Assembly (NCBI RefSeq): GCF_900403705.1
Contig: NZ_OUNR01000001.1
Location: forward strand, 806,001 to 870,000
Direction: 5' to 3'
Source of the DNA: Nitrospira lenta
GTDB taxonomy: Bacteria > Nitrospirota > Nitrospiria > Nitrospirales > Nitrospiraceae
Length of the DNA: 64,000 nt
Shown: piece by piece, positions 14,760-25,477 of the stretch
How positions within the stretch are numbered: the stretch's first letter is position 1
How the letters are laid out: every line of letters starts with the position of its first letter
Translations under genes and position numbers: made by a program
The notes under the pieces: model-generated
What the model saw: the letters and a program-made list of their open reading frames with translations, nothing else
Told to the model about the DNA's origin: nothing
The model's database searches: none

Positions 14760-17700
14760 ATGCACCGTTTCCGCTCTTCCTCGCCGACCGAGGCCACAAC
14801 CCAAGCCAGCAACGGCATCCCGCCGGAACAGTCCGCGCTGCAGGCTTCTTCCCCTACTCATCATGCCGTAGAAGCAACGCCTATCGGCGCCTGGGAATGG
14901 CGGTTCGCCAGCGGACGGATCGAGTGGTCCCCGCAAGCCGATACCGTTTTCGGGCTCGCACCTGGCAATTCTCCCCGCACATTCGAAGGATTCTTGAACC
15001 TCGTGCATGAGTCAGATCGGCCGCAGTTCCAAGCGGCGATTCAGACAACGCTCGAAACCCGTCAGCCCTATCAGCTCGATCACCGCATCATCACCCCGAG
15101 CGGAACCGTCCGATGGGTTGCCTGTCGAGGTCGCGCGGCTCTGGATACAGACGGTCGCGTCACAGGCATGGCGGGAACGACCGAAGATATTACCCGTCGG
15201 AAAGAAACCGAGCTGGCCCTTTTCGATCTGCAAGGGACCCTGGAGCAGCGAGTGCGAGAGCGTACCGCCGGACTCGAACAAACCGTGCGGAACCTTCAAG
15301 AGGAAATTGAGCAGCGGCAGCAAACGGAAGACGCTCTGAAGGCCAGCGAGCAACGGTATCACGCTCTCTACGAACACAACCCTACGATGTACTTCACCCT
15401 GACGCCTGACGGCACCGTCCTCTCCGTCAACCGGTTCGGGGCGGAAGAATTGGGATACCGTGCGGACGAACTGGCCGGGCAATCGGTCCTCACCGTCTTC
15501 CTAGCCGCCGATCACCACACCGTGTTGGAACAACTGCGCCTCTGCTCACAGAGCCCGGGACGAACGTTCAACTGGGAAATTCAGAAAGTACGGAAGGATG
15601 GACAGCGCCTCTGGGTCAAGGAACGGGCGCGGGCCATCACCGGGCCGGATGGAATTCCGATCATTCTCATCGTGTGTGAAGACATTACGGAACAACGGCA
15701 GACGCAAGCGCTGATCCAGGATCGGGAACAGCTACTACACAACACCACGCAGTTTCTCCATACCCTGGTGCGGGAGTCTCCTCTTCCGATTATCAGTCTA
15801 AGCGCCGACGCGCTGGTCACCAGTTGGAACCAGGCCGCCGTAAGACTTTTCGGCTGGACCGAAGAGGAAGTCCTCGGCCAGGAACTCCCCTATGTGCCAG
15901 CCGGCCAAGAGACGGAGGCCGATGCCCTCTGGGGCGAGGGCACCCGCCGCGCGATTTGTGGACCAATCCCCTTGCGCCGGCAACGGAAAGACGGAACGCT
16001 CCTCGATCTGCTGTTATGGCCGGTGTTCGTGAACGATGCCAACGGGCAGCTGGAAACCGCGGTCGGCCTCTACGTCGATCAATCGGAACTCCGCCGGGCA
16101 GAGGATGCCCGCCTGCACAGCGAAGAACGCCTCCGATCGTTCTTAAATGCCCTCGACGACCTCGCCGTTGAGCTCGACGAGACAGGCACCTACGTGAACG
16201 CCTGGACCAGGAACGAAAACAGTCTGCTGGTGCCGAAGCAAGCGCTTCTTGGAAAGACACTTTTGGATCTCCACGGAGAAGAAGCCGGAGCACGCTACGT
16301 AGAAATTGTGAACCGTGTCCTCCAATCGGGGCAACCGGACACCATCGAATATTCACTGGCGATGCATGGGCAGCTTCGGCACTTTTCCGCCATCCTCAGC
16401 CGTATTCCGGCGAGTGCGAGCACCCCATCGACCGTCGCCTGTGTCGTCCGCGACATGACGGAGCAAAAACGCTCGGCGGAAGCACTGCACCTGAGCGAGC
16501 TCCATTTAAAAAGCATCATCGAGACGTCGCCGGAATGTTTCAAACTGGTGGCCGCTGACGGGACACTGCTCCAGATAAACGCGACCGGGCTGGCCATGAT
16601 CGAGGCCGACGACATACGAAACGTACTCGGCCAATGCATCTATCCGATTGTCGCCGAACCTCATCGCGAGGCCTTTCGGGCCATGAATGAACGGGTCTGC
16701 CGGGGGCAAAGAGAATCGCTTGAATACGAGGTCGTGGGCTTGCAAGGGACTCGCCGCTGGGTGGAAACCCATGCCGTGCCGTTGCGCAATCCCGCCGATG
16801 GCGCCATGGTTCAGCTCGCCATCACGCGCGACGTCACCGACCGCAAACAAGCCGAACTGGCGCTTCGCCTGAGCGAAGAGCGCTTCGAAATTGCCTTTCG
16901 GTCAAGCCCCCATCCAGTCATAATTACCGAATTGGAGACGGGCCGCTGCATCGAGGTCAACGACACGGCCCTGCACCTCTTTGGGTTTCAACGCCACGAA
17001 GCAGTCGGGCACACGACCATCGCCATTGAGCTGTGGCCGAAGCCGGACGACCGGGTGCGATTTGTGACGCAACTTCTGGCGCAGGGCACCCTCCGAGGCG
17101 TGGAGTTCACGCTCCAAACCAAGGACCGCCGCTTGCGGCACTGTCTGGTCTCAAGCCAATTGATCGAACTCAACGGGACGCGGTGCATCCTCACGGTGGG
17201 CACGGATGTCACGGAAAAGAAAGAAGCGGAAGCCGCGCTGCTGGAAAGCGAAGAGCGCTGGCAGCGGTTCGTCGCCGATGCGCCGGTGGGGCTGGTCGTC
17301 GTCGATGCCGACAAACACATCCTGAGCGCCAACAAAGCCTTCTGTACGCTCACGGGCTATTCCGAGCAGGAAGTGATTAATAACACCTACGCGCCGTACA
17401 CCCATCCCGACGACCTGCCTAAAAATCTACAATTGACCGATGAACTGTTTGCAGGGCAACGGGACGCCTATCTTTACGAGAAACGGTACATCCGGAAAAA
17501 CGGCGAAATTATCTGGGTCTCCGTCCGCGCGAGTCATCTCTCCGCTCATAGGAACGATACGCCGCTGGTGCTCGCCGTCGTGGAAGACATTACCGACCGC
17601 AAGCAAGCCCTGGCGGAGCGAGAACGAATCAGCCAGGATCTGCACGACAATATTCTTCAATCCCTCTACGCCATCGGCATGCAGCTCGAAGCGGGAAAGT

Positions 17701-18230
17701 TTCTGGTGGGAACCGCCCCGCGCAAATCCAAGCGGCATGTCACTCAAGCCATCCGGCAATTGAACCATCTTGTGCTGGAGGTCCGGCAATTCATCACGGA
17801 TCTGACCCGCCGCACGGCGCCGACATTGGACTTCAGTGTGGCGCTGAAGCAACTCGTCGCCTCCTGCTCATCGAACAATCATCCCATGCCGACATTGGAC
17901 ATCGATCCGGCCGCACTCATGGCCGTCACCCCGGCGATCGGCGAGCAATTGATGAACATTGCGCGAGAAGCCTTGAGCAACAGCGTCCGCCATACCGGTG
18001 CAACCCGCCGTTCCGTCAGCCTCATGACAACCGACCGAGCCATCCGGCTGCGCGTGACCGATGACGGCAGCGGCTTTGACCCCGGCCGCACCAGGCGCCG
18101 CGGTCACGGACTGGCCAATATGGCGGCACGAGCCAAAACCATCGGCGCGCAATTCACGCTCGACAGTGCGCCGGACCACGGCACCTCGATCACGATCGAC
18201 GTGCCCACAGGAGATCCGTATGCCTGCTAA
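14760..18230 (+). CDS. Multi-PAS sensor histidine kinase, NarL-type
   Basis: A 1156-residue kinase without membrane helices. I count seven PAS domains: the first at about 35-140 (GAWEWRFASGRIEWS), then a coiled-coil signalling helix (about 150-200), then PAS units starting near 200, 330, 455, 580, 700 and 830. The output end is HisKA_3 (ERISQDLHDNILQSLYAIGM, His near 965) and an ATPase (EALSNSVRHT, DDGSGFD, GHGLANMAARA). The DHp region is strikingly like that of the kinase at 13097. The stop codon overlaps the next regulator's start by 11 bases, so they form a pair. The PAS ligands (haem, flavin or none) cannot be read. Confidence 0.92.
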   Translation: MHRFRSSSPTEATTQASNGIPPEQSALQASSPTHHAVEATPIGAWEWRFASGRIEWSPQADTVFGLAPGNSPRTFEGFLNLVHESDRPQFQAAIQTTLETRQPYQLDHRIITPSGTVRWVACRGRAALDTDGRVTGMAGTTEDITRRKETELALFDLQGTLEQRVRERTAGLEQTVRNLQEEIEQRQQTEDALKASEQRYHALYEHNPTMYFTLTPDGTVLSVNRFGAEELGYRADELAGQSVLTVFLAADHHTVLEQLRLCSQSPGRTFNWEIQKVRKDGQRLWVKERARAITGPDGIPIILIVCEDITEQRQTQALIQDREQLLHNTTQFLHTLVRESPLPIISLSADALVTSWNQAAVRLFGWTEEEVLGQELPYVPAGQETEADALWGEGTRRAICGPIPLRRQRKDGTLLDLLLWPVFVNDANGQLETAVGLYVDQSELRRAEDARLHSEERLRSFLNALDDLAVELDETGTYVNAWTRNENSLLVPKQALLGKTLLDLHGEEAGARYVEIVNRVLQSGQPDTIEYSLAMHGQLRHFSAILSRIPASASTPSTVACVVRDMTEQKRSAEALHLSELHLKSIIETSPECFKLVAADGTLLQINATGLAMIEADDIRNVLGQCIYPIVAEPHREAFRAMNERVCRGQRESLEYEVVGLQGTRRWVETHAVPLRNPADGAMVQLAITRDVTDRKQAELALRLSEERFEIAFRSSPHPVIITELETGRCIEVNDTALHLFGFQRHEAVGHTTIAIELWPKPDDRVRFVTQLLAQGTLRGVEFTLQTKDRRLRHCLVSSQLIELNGTRCILTVGTDVTEKKEAEAALLESEERWQRFVADAPVGLVVVDADKHILSANKAFCTLTGYSEQEVINNTYAPYTHPDDLPKNLQLTDELFAGQRDAYLYEKRYIRKNGEIIWVSVRASHLSAHRNDTPLVLAVVEDITDRKQALAERERISQDLHDNILQSLYAIGMQLEAGKFLVGTAPRKSKRHVTQAIRQLNHLVLEVRQFITDLTRRTAPTLDFSVALKQLVASCSSNNHPMPTLDIDPAALMAVTPAIGEQLMNIAREALSNSVRHTGATRRSVSLMTTDRAIRLRVTDDGSGFDPGRTRRRGHGLANMAARAKTIGAQFTLDSAPDHGTSITIDVPTGDPYAC

Positions 18231-18912
18231 GACAAAATCCTCCGTCATTCGGTTGCTGATCGTCGACGACCATGAGGTCGTTCGAATCGGGCTCGGTGCG
18301 GTGCTCGATCTGACACCGGGAATGAAAGTCGTCGGCCAAGCCCGGAGTAAGGCCGATGCCATCACGCAATGCCGTCGCACAAAAGCGGACGTCGTGTTGC
18401 TCGACATCCGTCTGCCGGACGGCAGCGGAATCGATGCCGCCCGCGAGATTCTGTCGGTGCACCCGAACATCCGCATCCTGTTTCTGACCAGCTTCGCCGA
18501 CGAACACACGGTGCTTGAAGCGATCCTGTCCGGCGCCCAAGGCTATGTGCTGAAAGACATCGGCTCCGCTGCGCTGATCCGCGCCATCAAAACCGTCGCC
18601 GCCGGACACCCCTTGATCGACCCGCGCCTAGCCACGCACACGCTCTCATGGATGAAGCACCTGCCGGACGGCCAGCCCCTCGCCAAACGCTCCCTCCTCT
18701 CGCCTCAAGAGCAGCGGATCCTGCCGCATGTCGCCGGAGGCCTGACCAACAAAGAGATCGCGCAACGCCTGAATCTGAGCGAGAAGACCGTGAAGAATTA
18801 TTTAGCCAACATCTACTCCAAACTCCAGATCGGACGGCGCTCCCAGGTCGCCGCCATGTACGCCGGAAGCTTCAAGGGTTCCGCGCCGCCACTCGCCTCC
18901 AAATCCTCCTAG
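18220..18912 (+). CDS. NarL/FixJ-family response regulator
   Basis: A 230-residue receiver plus LuxR-type helix-turn-helix. The start ATG at 18220 (MPAKTKSSVIRLLIVDDH) is inside the end of the kinase gene and has AGGAGA five bases upstream; the frame is open further back, but only within kinase coding sequence. Receiver landmarks: LLIVDDHEVVRIG, VVLLDIRLPDGSG (phospho-accepting Asp), VLKDIG (Lys). The HTH is LSPQEQRILPHVAGGLTNKEIA ... EKTVKNYLANIYSKL. It pairs with the multi-PAS kinase upstream and is a paralogue of the regulator at 13912. Confidence 0.93.
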   Translation: MPAKTKSSVIRLLIVDDHEVVRIGLGAVLDLTPGMKVVGQARSKADAITQCRRTKADVVLLDIRLPDGSGIDAAREILSVHPNIRILFLTSFADEHTVLEAILSGAQGYVLKDIGSAALIRAIKTVAAGHPLIDPRLATHTLSWMKHLPDGQPLAKRSLLSPQEQRILPHVAGGLTNKEIAQRLNLSEKTVKNYLANIYSKLQIGRRSQVAAMYAGSFKGSAPPLASKSS

Positions 18913-19127
18913 GACGGGCACCCATCCGAGACGCCCTCACCTCGAGCCATCCCCATCGACCTCAAGATTTCCTCTCGCGAGCCGATACAGATCCGCTGCC
19001 TACAGAGAGGCTCGGCCTCCCTCCGTTTCAGCCGGCCTCACGAGAGGCGCATCAAGTTCGTTCCTCCACCATCCGACAAAGACGTGGGCCTTCGCATCTC
19101 AACGGCCCTGTGTCAGATGAGGAGCTC

Positions 19128-22100
19128 ATGTTCGATCTATCTACATTCCGGCTGCAAGACATGGCGCTCTGCAGCATGACAGTCCGCCAACTTGGAGAGG
19201 GTGCCTCATCCATAGAAGCGGCCGCCGACCGGATCACCCGCTTTCTCTATACCAACCTCACCACCGGACCGAACGAAGATCCCGCCTGCGTCCTCGTGCG
19301 CGCGTTCAAGACGCATCCCTATAGTCGGCTGACCCCAGAACTCCAGGCCCTGGTTGATACGCGCCTCGGGCGCACACCCGCCCACCTCGACATGAAATGC
19401 CTGACACTGTTGGCCAGCACGGGCGCCGTCTCCGGCTGGAACACGCCCGCCCTCTCAAGTCGATTCCGCGTCATTCCCTTAGCCGGGCCGGAGGCGCTGG
19501 AACAGTTGCCGATGTTCGCCCAACTATTTACTCAATTCCATATCGACCTGCCGTATCTTCAGGATACGCCCGTGTCGCTGCTGTTGGATAAGCATGCCAC
19601 GACCTTCAATGCCTTCCATGTCCCCCAGGCCCTCAACAGTCCCTATGTGCCGGGACAACAAGACTTCGTCGTTCCCTTCGGAGTACAGTCGGTCTTCGGC
19701 TGCGGAGGGCTGCTGCCGACCGGCGAGATGTTCGTTTTCGTCCTCTTTTCGAAAATCGCCGTCTCCAAAGAAACGGCCGACCTGTTCAAAGCCGTCGCCC
19801 TATCCGCCAAGCTGGCCCTCGCGCCGTTCGAACACCCTGTCCTGATCCTGCCGACGGCAACGGCCGCGTCCGGGGCCAGGGGCGCACAGCCCCCCGCCAC
19901 CCTCACCGCCTTGCAAGACCGTGTCGCCACCCTCGAAGCGATCCTGACGGTGCAAGAACAAGCAGTGGACGCCCAGTCCAGCCGACTCGAAAATAATCTG
20001 GCCGAGGCGGTCAGGCAGCGGGAGACCTTACAGAAACACAGTGTGCGCGTTGAAACACTCTCTGCCGCATCCCCGGTCGGCCTCTTTGAAATGGATGCGG
20101 ACGGAAGCTGCCTCTACGCCAATGCCGCCTGGCAAACGATCGCGGGGCTCTCGCTCTCGGAGACCCTGGGCGCCGGATGGCGCCGCGCTATTTATGAAGA
20201 AGACCGCGCCGGGGTCTTGGCCGCATGGAATCAAACTGCGAAAGCCGACGACGACTGTGCGCTAGAGTTCCGGATGCAACGACCTGACGGCACGATTCGC
20301 TGGGTCCAGGCCAGGTCCCGCCCATGCCGGGACGATGAAGGCCGCGTCACAAGCCACATCGGCACGCTGGAAGACATCACGGAACGAGCCCTTGCCACGA
20401 CCGCGTTACGGGAAAGTCAGCAGCGGCTTGATCTGGCGGTACAAGGATCGCAAACTGGAATCTGGGACTGGGAGATACGCACCAATCAGGTCTATTTCTC
20501 TCCTATTTGGAAACGGCAGCTCGGCTATGACGCTCATGAATTGCAAGGACGGTTTGAAGAGTGGCGTGACCATCTCCATCCCGACGATCGCACCCGCGCA
20601 CTCGCCACCGTAGAATCCTATTTGGCGGGACAGGCATCCGGGTTCGAACTCGAATGCCGGCTTCGCCATAAGGACGGCTCTTACCGGTGGATGCTGGCTC
20701 GCGGAATCTGCGTACGCGACGAACAAGGCACGCCGTATCGCATGGTCGGCTCACAGATCGATATCACCGAGCACAAGGACGCCCTGGCCCGCCCGAGCGA
20801 AACAGACAGACGCAGGACATTCGCCTTCGAGAGCAGCGGCGACGGAATCTGGGATTGGGATGCCGCGACCGACACCGTGTTCTTCTCGGATCGATGGAAG
20901 ACCATGCTCGGCTATTCGCCCTCCGACATCGGGGATACGCTCGACGAATGGCTGTCCCGCGTCCATCCCGACGATCTTCCGCCTCTCAAGGCCGATCTTC
21001 ACCGCCATTTTCGCGGTGAGATGCCGCTCTACACGCATGAACATCGGGTGCGGTGCAAAGACGGATCCTATAAATGGCTGCTGAATCGCAGCCACGCGGT
21101 TGCGCGTGATGCCGAGGGGACACCGCTTCGCGTGGTCGGCACTCACAGCGACGTCGCCACCCGCAGGCTGTCCACCGACGCACTCCAAGAAAGCGACGAG
21201 CAATTCAGTCAATCCTTTCACGAAGCCGCCATCGGCATGGCGCTGGTCTCGACCGACGGCCGCTGGTTGCAAGTCAATCGTGCATTGTGCGACCTGGTCG
21301 GGTACTCGCGGGAAGAATTGGAAGCCACCACCTTCCAAGCTCTCACCTATCCCGACGATCTGGAAACGGATCTGGGATATGTGCAGCAGATGCTGAACGG
21401 GGACATCCGCACCTACCAGATGGAAAAGCGGTACCTGCACAAAAGCGGGCATATTGTCTGGGTGCTGCTCAGCGTATCGTTGGTCCGGCATGCCGACGGG
21501 ACGCCACGCTACTTCATTGCACAAATACAAGACCGCTCGCACCGGAAACGCGCCGAGGAGCAATTGCGGTTGGTCGTGGAGGCCATCCCGACGGGCATTC
21601 TGCTGATCAATCATCACGGCGCGATTCAGCTCATCAATGCGCAGATGGAAGAAATGTTCGGATACTCACGCAACGAGCTCATCGGTCAGCCCATGGAAGT
21701 CCTCATTCCCGAACGATTCCGCTCGCCGCATCCCGAACATCAACGCCGGTACTTTTCGAACCCAGCGACCCGGAGAATGGGAGCCGGCCGGGATCTGTAT
21801 GGACTCCGGAAAGACGGGTCCGAATTTCCCGTAGAGATCGGGCTCAATCCCGTTCAGACGTCTCAGGGAATCGATGTGATGGCCTCCGTCGCCGATATCA
21901 GCTTGCGCAAGCAGATGGAATCGACCCGGTTCCAGCTGCAACAGGCCATCGACCATGCACAGGACGGGATCGCGTTGTTCGACGACGCCGGCCACTTCAC
22001 GTATATGAACCCGGCGCACGCGGCGATCTACGGCTATGCCGTCGGGGACCTGCTCGGCAAGAACTGGACGCACCTCTATCCCGAAGAATGGGCGGCAATG

Positions 22101-23921
22101 ATCGGGCAGATGTATCTCCCGATTCTGCGCTCCGAGGGGCAATGGCAAGGGGAGGTGGTCGGAAAGAAGAAGTCGGGCGATGCGTTCCACGTCGACCTTT
22201 CGCTGACGCTGCTGGAGAAACCCGGCACGGCACAGCAGACTATCCTCTGCACCTGCCGGGATATCTCCCTCCGCAAACAGATGGAGCTGGACCTAGTCGC
22301 CGCCAAAGACGCCGCCGAGGCCGGCATTCGGGCCAAGTCTGAATTCCTCGCGACCATGAGCCATGAAATCCGCACGCCGATGAACGGCGTCCTCGGCATG
22401 ACGGACCTGTTGATCGACACCACGCTGACGACGGAACAACGGGAATTTGTCCATACGCTCCGGCATTCCGGCGAATCGCTCATGCGGATCATCAATGACA
22501 TCCTGGACTTTTCAAAAATCGAGGCTGGAAAGCTTACGATCGAAACGCTCCCGTTTGACTTGCGCATGACCATTGAGGATACGCTGGATCTCCTCGCGCC
22601 CACCGCTCAAGCGAAGCATCTTGAACTGGTGGGGCTCATCGATGCGCAGGCCCCCAACGGCGTGATCGGAGATCCGGGGCGCATCCGCCAGATCCTCACG
22701 AATCTCATCGGCAACGCCATCAAGTTTACCGATCGCGGAGAAGTCTTGGTGCAGGTCCTCAAAGCGGAGGAAGAGGCGTCGTCCGTGCTGCTGCGTTTTG
22801 AAATCGTCGACACCGGCGTAGGATTGACCGAAGAAGCCAAAGCGAAACTCTTTCAATCCTTCACGCAGGCCGACAGCTCGACGGCTCGGAAATACGGCGG
22901 AACCGGCCTCGGTCTAGCCATCTGCAAGCGTCTGACGGAACTCATGGGCGGCCAGATCGGGATCCAGTCTTATCCAGGAACAGGCACCTGCGTGTGGTTT
23001 ACCATCCGCTTGCGCACGCAGACCAATGCCCCCGCGCTCCCGGCACCGGCACTCGTTGAAAGCCTCAGCGGGCTGCGCATCTGCCTGATCGACGACAATG
23101 CGACCAATCGCAGTCTGCTGCAGTACCACGCGTGCGACTGGAAGATGCACTACGAGAGCGCGGAGGATGGCCCCTCCGCGCTGGCGCTGATTCGCCGGGC
23201 CGCGGCCGCGGGCACGCCCTTCGACCTGGCCATTCTCGACATGCATATGCCCGGCATGGATGGACTTGAGCTCGGGCGGACGATCCGGGCCGATGCAAAT
23301 CTCAACGGCACGCGGCTCGTCCTGCTGACTTCGCTGGGTCGCAGAGGCGACGCCAAGCTGGCTCAATCAGCGGGATTCTCAGGCTATCTGACGAAGCCGG
23401 TCCGCAAAGCCCATCTCTACGATTGCCTACGCCTTGTCATGGGGCAAGCCCCCGTCTCTTACCAGGAGAGTCAGGCCGCTCCCGCCGAGACGCCCCTCAT
23501 CACCCGCCACCAGGTCAAGGAGGTGACCGCGCACATTCGTTTGTTGGTCGTGGACGACAATCTCGTCAATCAAAAAGTGGCCGTAAAAATGCTGGAGAAA
23601 CTCGGCTATCGCGTCGACGTGGCAAGCAACGGGAACGAAGCGCTCGCCGCGCTGACCCGCCATCACTACAATCTGGTGTTCATGGATTGTCAGATGCCTG
23701 AATTGGATGGGTTTGAAACGACGAACATGATCCGCACCCACGAGCAACCGGGCACCCGTCTTCCCATCATCGCCATGACCGCCAATGCCATGGAGGGGGA
23801 CCGCGAACACTGCCTGGCCTCAGGCATGGATGATTTTGTCAGCAAACCGGTCAAGAGTCAGGACCTCAAAACCGTGCTGACCCATTGGCTGAGCCCACCC
23901 GATGACCGCGCGGCGGCCTAA
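19128..23921 (+). CDS. Giant soluble hybrid histidine kinase (six PAS, two receivers)
   Basis: A 1597-residue hybrid kinase starting at the ATG at 19128 with GGAG four bases upstream; the frame stays open back into the preceding gene, which I discount. Order: an unassigned N-terminal domain (about 1-245, perhaps GAF-like, with [21 protein letters not shown]), a coiled coil (about 260-300), six PAS domains (about 305-1080), HisKA ([15 protein letters not shown], His near 1100), HATPase ([22 protein letters not shown]), a first receiver ([11 protein letters not shown] ... [13 protein letters not shown]) and a second ([11 protein letters not shown] ... [12 protein letters not shown]). No Hpt or DNA-binding domain follows, so phosphate probably goes to a separate partner. 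No membrane segment is seen. Confidence 0.9.
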   Translation: MFDLSTFRLQDMALCSMTVRQLGEGASSIEAAADRITRFLYTNLTTGPNEDPACVLVRAFKTHPYSRLTPELQALVDTRLGRTPAHLDMKCLTLLASTGAVSGWNTPALSSRFRVIPLAGPEALEQLPMFAQLFTQFHIDLPYLQDTPVSLLLDKHATTFNAFHVPQALNSPYVPGQQDFVVPFGVQSVFGCGGLLPTGEMFVFVLFSKIAVSKETADLFKAVALSAKLALAPFEHPVLILPTATAASGARGAQPPATLTALQDRVATLEAILTVQEQAVDAQSSRLENNLAEAVRQRETLQKHSVRVETLSAASPVGLFEMDADGSCLYANAAWQTIAGLSLSETLGAGWRRAIYEEDRAGVLAAWNQTAKADDDCALEFRMQRPDGTIRWVQARSRPCRDDEGRVTSHIGTLEDITERALATTALRESQQRLDLAVQGSQTGIWDWEIRTNQVYFSPIWKRQLGYDAHELQGRFEEWRDHLHPDDRTRALATVESYLAGQASGFELECRLRHKDGSYRWMLARGICVRDEQGTPYRMVGSQIDITEHKDALARPSETDRRRTFAFESSGDGIWDWDAATDTVFFSDRWKTMLGYSPSDIGDTLDEWLSRVHPDDLPPLKADLHRHFRGEMPLYTHEHRVRCKDGSYKWLLNRSHAVARDAEGTPLRVVGTHSDVATRRLSTDALQESDEQFSQSFHEAAIGMALVSTDGRWLQVNRALCDLVGYSREELEATTFQALTYPDDLETDLGYVQQMLNGDIRTYQMEKRYLHKSGHIVWVLLSVSLVRHADGTPRYFIAQIQDRSHRKRAEEQLRLVVEAIPTGILLINHHGAIQLINAQMEEMFGYSRNELIGQPMEVLIPERFRSPHPEHQRRYFSNPATRRMGAGRDLYGLRKDGSEFPVEIGLNPVQTSQGIDVMASVADISLRKQMESTRFQLQQAIDHAQDGIALFDDAGHFTYMNPAHAAIYGYAVGDLLGKNWTHLYPEEWAAMIGQMYLPILRSEGQWQGEVVGKKKSGDAFHVDLSLTLLEKPGTAQQTILCTCRDISLRKQMELDLVAAKDAAEAGIRAKSEFLATMSHEIRTPMNGVLGMTDLLIDTTLTTEQREFVHTLRHSGESLMRIINDILDFSKIEAGKLTIETLPFDLRMTIEDTLDLLAPTAQAKHLELVGLIDAQAPNGVIGDPGRIRQILTNLIGNAIKFTDRGEVLVQVLKAEEEASSVLLRFEIVDTGVGLTEEAKAKLFQSFTQADSSTARKYGGTGLGLAICKRLTELMGGQIGIQSYPGTGTCVWFTIRLRTQTNAPALPAPALVESLSGLRICLIDDNATNRSLLQYHACDWKMHYESAEDGPSALALIRRAAAAGTPFDLAILDMHMPGMDGLELGRTIRADANLNGTRLVLLTSLGRRGDAKLAQSAGFSGYLTKPVRKAHLYDCLRLVMGQAPVSYQESQAAPAETPLITRHQVKEVTAHIRLLVVDDNLVNQKVAVKMLEKLGYRVDVASNGNEALAALTRHHYNLVFMDCQMPELDGFETTNMIRTHEQPGTRLPIIAMTANAMEGDREHCLASGMDDFVSKPVKSQDLKTVLTHWLSPPDDRAAA

Positions 23922-23927
23922 CCTGCC

Positions 23928-24590
23928 ATGACAGACCACGCCCCAACGTCCCTTGTACTGCTCGGGTCTGACGCCTCCTTGGCCGGAGCCCTCGACGCGT
24001 GGCTGCGCGCGCAGTTTGCCGAACCGCTGGAGATCGCGTCCGTTCACACCGTCCCCGAGGCGCTGGCCTATCTCCAGTCGCATCGAGTTGATCTGATCCT
24101 TGCGGATGAAACAGCGGCGCGTAGCGAGCTGCGCACCATCCACACCGTCTCGCCTGCCACTGCGATCATCGGGCTGATCATGAAGATGGACGACTCCGTT
24201 CAGCTTTCCATGCTTCGGCAAGGCATTCACGAAGTGCTCTGCCTGCTCCCCTCGGCCGACGCCGACCACGCTCGCGTCATTGAACGAGCCCTGGCCCGAG
24301 TGAATGGACGTCCCGGGCTGCTCAAGCCGGATGCCTCGCGCCTCAGCATCTCGACCGCGCCGCCCCGGCTGATCCACGACCTGAACAATCTCCTCACCTC
24401 CGTCAATGGGTTTGCCAATCTCTTGCTCGCCCAGCTCCCACCCGACAGCCCGGCCCATATGAGCGCCGAGCAAATTCATCTGGCCGGGAAACGCGCCGCG
24501 GCATTGATCAAGACTCACGCTCCGGGAGCGTCTCCGTCACCCGCTCCTTCAACATCCGCAACGCAATCCATCGCCGCCCGAGCTGCGTAA
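23928..24590 (+). CDS. Degenerate receiver plus orphan kinase DHp-like helix
   Basis: A 220-residue protein six bases after the hybrid kinase, so almost certainly co-transcribed. Residues 1-125 look like a receiver fold (SLVLLGSDASLAGAL, DLILADE with a possible phospho-accepting Asp) but lack the usual acidic pair and the late Lys. Residues about 145-190 contain LIHDLNNLLTSVNGFANLLL, which resembles the H-box of histidine kinases (H-D-x-N-N-L-L), followed by a second helix, but there is no ATPase domain. The last 25 residues are Ala/Ser/Pro-rich. It might take phosphate from the hybrid kinase like a phosphotransfer protein; this is inference. Confidence 0.6.
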   Translation: MTDHAPTSLVLLGSDASLAGALDAWLRAQFAEPLEIASVHTVPEALAYLQSHRVDLILADETAARSELRTIHTVSPATAIIGLIMKMDDSVQLSMLRQGIHEVLCLLPSADADHARVIERALARVNGRPGLLKPDASRLSISTAPPRLIHDLNNLLTSVNGFANLLLAQLPPDSPAHMSAEQIHLAGKRAAALIKTHAPGASPSPAPSTSATQSIAARAA

Positions 24591-24631
24591 GCACCACGCC
24601 ACCGAACTACACCGAACCTTCCTTGCCTGAA

Positions 24632-24660
24632 TTGACAGGTCGCCCGACGCACTTTAGGAT
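24632..24660 (+). promoter_or_regulatory. Predicted sigma-70 promoter of the YqhA-like gene
   Basis: TTGACA (24632-24637), a 17-base spacer, and TAGGAT (24655-24660). The -35 is perfect and the -10 matches four of six. The start codon lies 50 bases downstream with AGGAGG just ahead of it. Confidence 0.65.
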
Positions 24661-24710
24661 ACGCGGCACACTGTGCCCGAAGCGGGCAGATGATTGGTTG
24701 AGGAGGCCTG

Positions 24711-25277
24711 ATGTCCAGCGAGCATTCGTCCCCATTGCACACGTCGACCGCAGCGAAACGAACCACCGGAGCCCAGGTTGAACACGTCTTTGAAACCATC
24801 GTGTTTGCCAGCCGCTGGATTCAAGCGCCGCTGTACGGCGGGCTGATCATCGCGGAGCTGCTCTACGCCTACAAGTTTTTGATCGAACTCTGGGAAATGG
24901 TCCGGCACATCAACCAGCAGGAAGAAACCATCTTCATGCTGGGCGTGCTGGGATTGATCGACGTCACTATGGTCGCCAATCTGTTGACCATGGTCATCAT
25001 CGGCGGGTACGCCACGTTCGTCAGCAAGCTGGATCTGGAAGAACATCCGGATCGCCCCGACTGGCTCACCCACATCGATCCGGGGACGATCAAGATCAAG
25101 CTGGCGGCGTCGCTTATTGGCATTTCCAGCATTCATCTCTTGAAATCCTTCGTCAACATTCACAACGAAAACTACGACGACATCAAGTGGAAAATTTTCA
25201 TCCACATCACCTTCCTCGGCTCCGCCATCCTCCTGGCCTGGACAGACAAGATCATGCAGAAAGATAAAAAGCACTGA
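24711..25277 (+). CDS. YqhA/UPF0114 family membrane protein
   Basis: A 188-residue inner-membrane protein of the YqhA (UPF0114, TIGR00645-type) family. After a polar N-terminus come three or four helices, beginning with VFASRWIQAPLYGGLIIAE (about 30-50), through LGLIDVTMVANLLTMVIIGG (about 83-103) to HITFLGSAILLAW near the C-terminus. The conserved Arg-Trp after the first helix start and the D-P-G-T-I-K-I-K-L-A segment are family traits. The biochemical role is unknown. It has its own promoter and a strong AGGAGG ribosome-binding site, and is not linked to the kinase cluster upstream. Confidence 0.85.
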   Translation: MSSEHSSPLHTSTAAKRTTGAQVEHVFETIVFASRWIQAPLYGGLIIAELLYAYKFLIELWEMVRHINQQEETIFMLGVLGLIDVTMVANLLTMVIIGGYATFVSKLDLEEHPDRPDWLTHIDPGTIKIKLAASLIGISSIHLLKSFVNIHNENYDDIKWKIFIHITFLGSAILLAWTDKIMQKDKKH

Positions 25278-25477
25278 GCCCGTATCGAAACCCATACAGA
25301 ACTGTATCGCTCTCGGCCTACCGAAAGCCTGCCGGTTGGATCTAGGTAACCGCCTCCAGGCAAATAGTTGACGTTATGCCTCTCGGGCCACCCTCCACAG
25401 AGGGCATAGCCCTTGCGAATCGTTCCATCTCATAGGCAGCCGTGCCCCCATCTTACATCCTGCGATTGGAGACCATC
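25278..25477. other. Intergenic stretch with one small hairpin
   Basis: Two hundred bases upstream of the lipoprotein gene. TATGCCTCT (about 25375-25383) can pair with AGAGGGCATA (about 25398-25407), allowing one bulged base, a weak hairpin without a T-run. A TTGACG hexamer near 25368 has no convincing -10 partner. Nothing else is evident. Confidence 0.4.

Noticed and set aside
18648-19127. An N-terminal extension of the hybrid kinase
   Set aside because: It overlaps the regulator gene in another frame, and the ATG at 19128 has a good ribosome-binding site.
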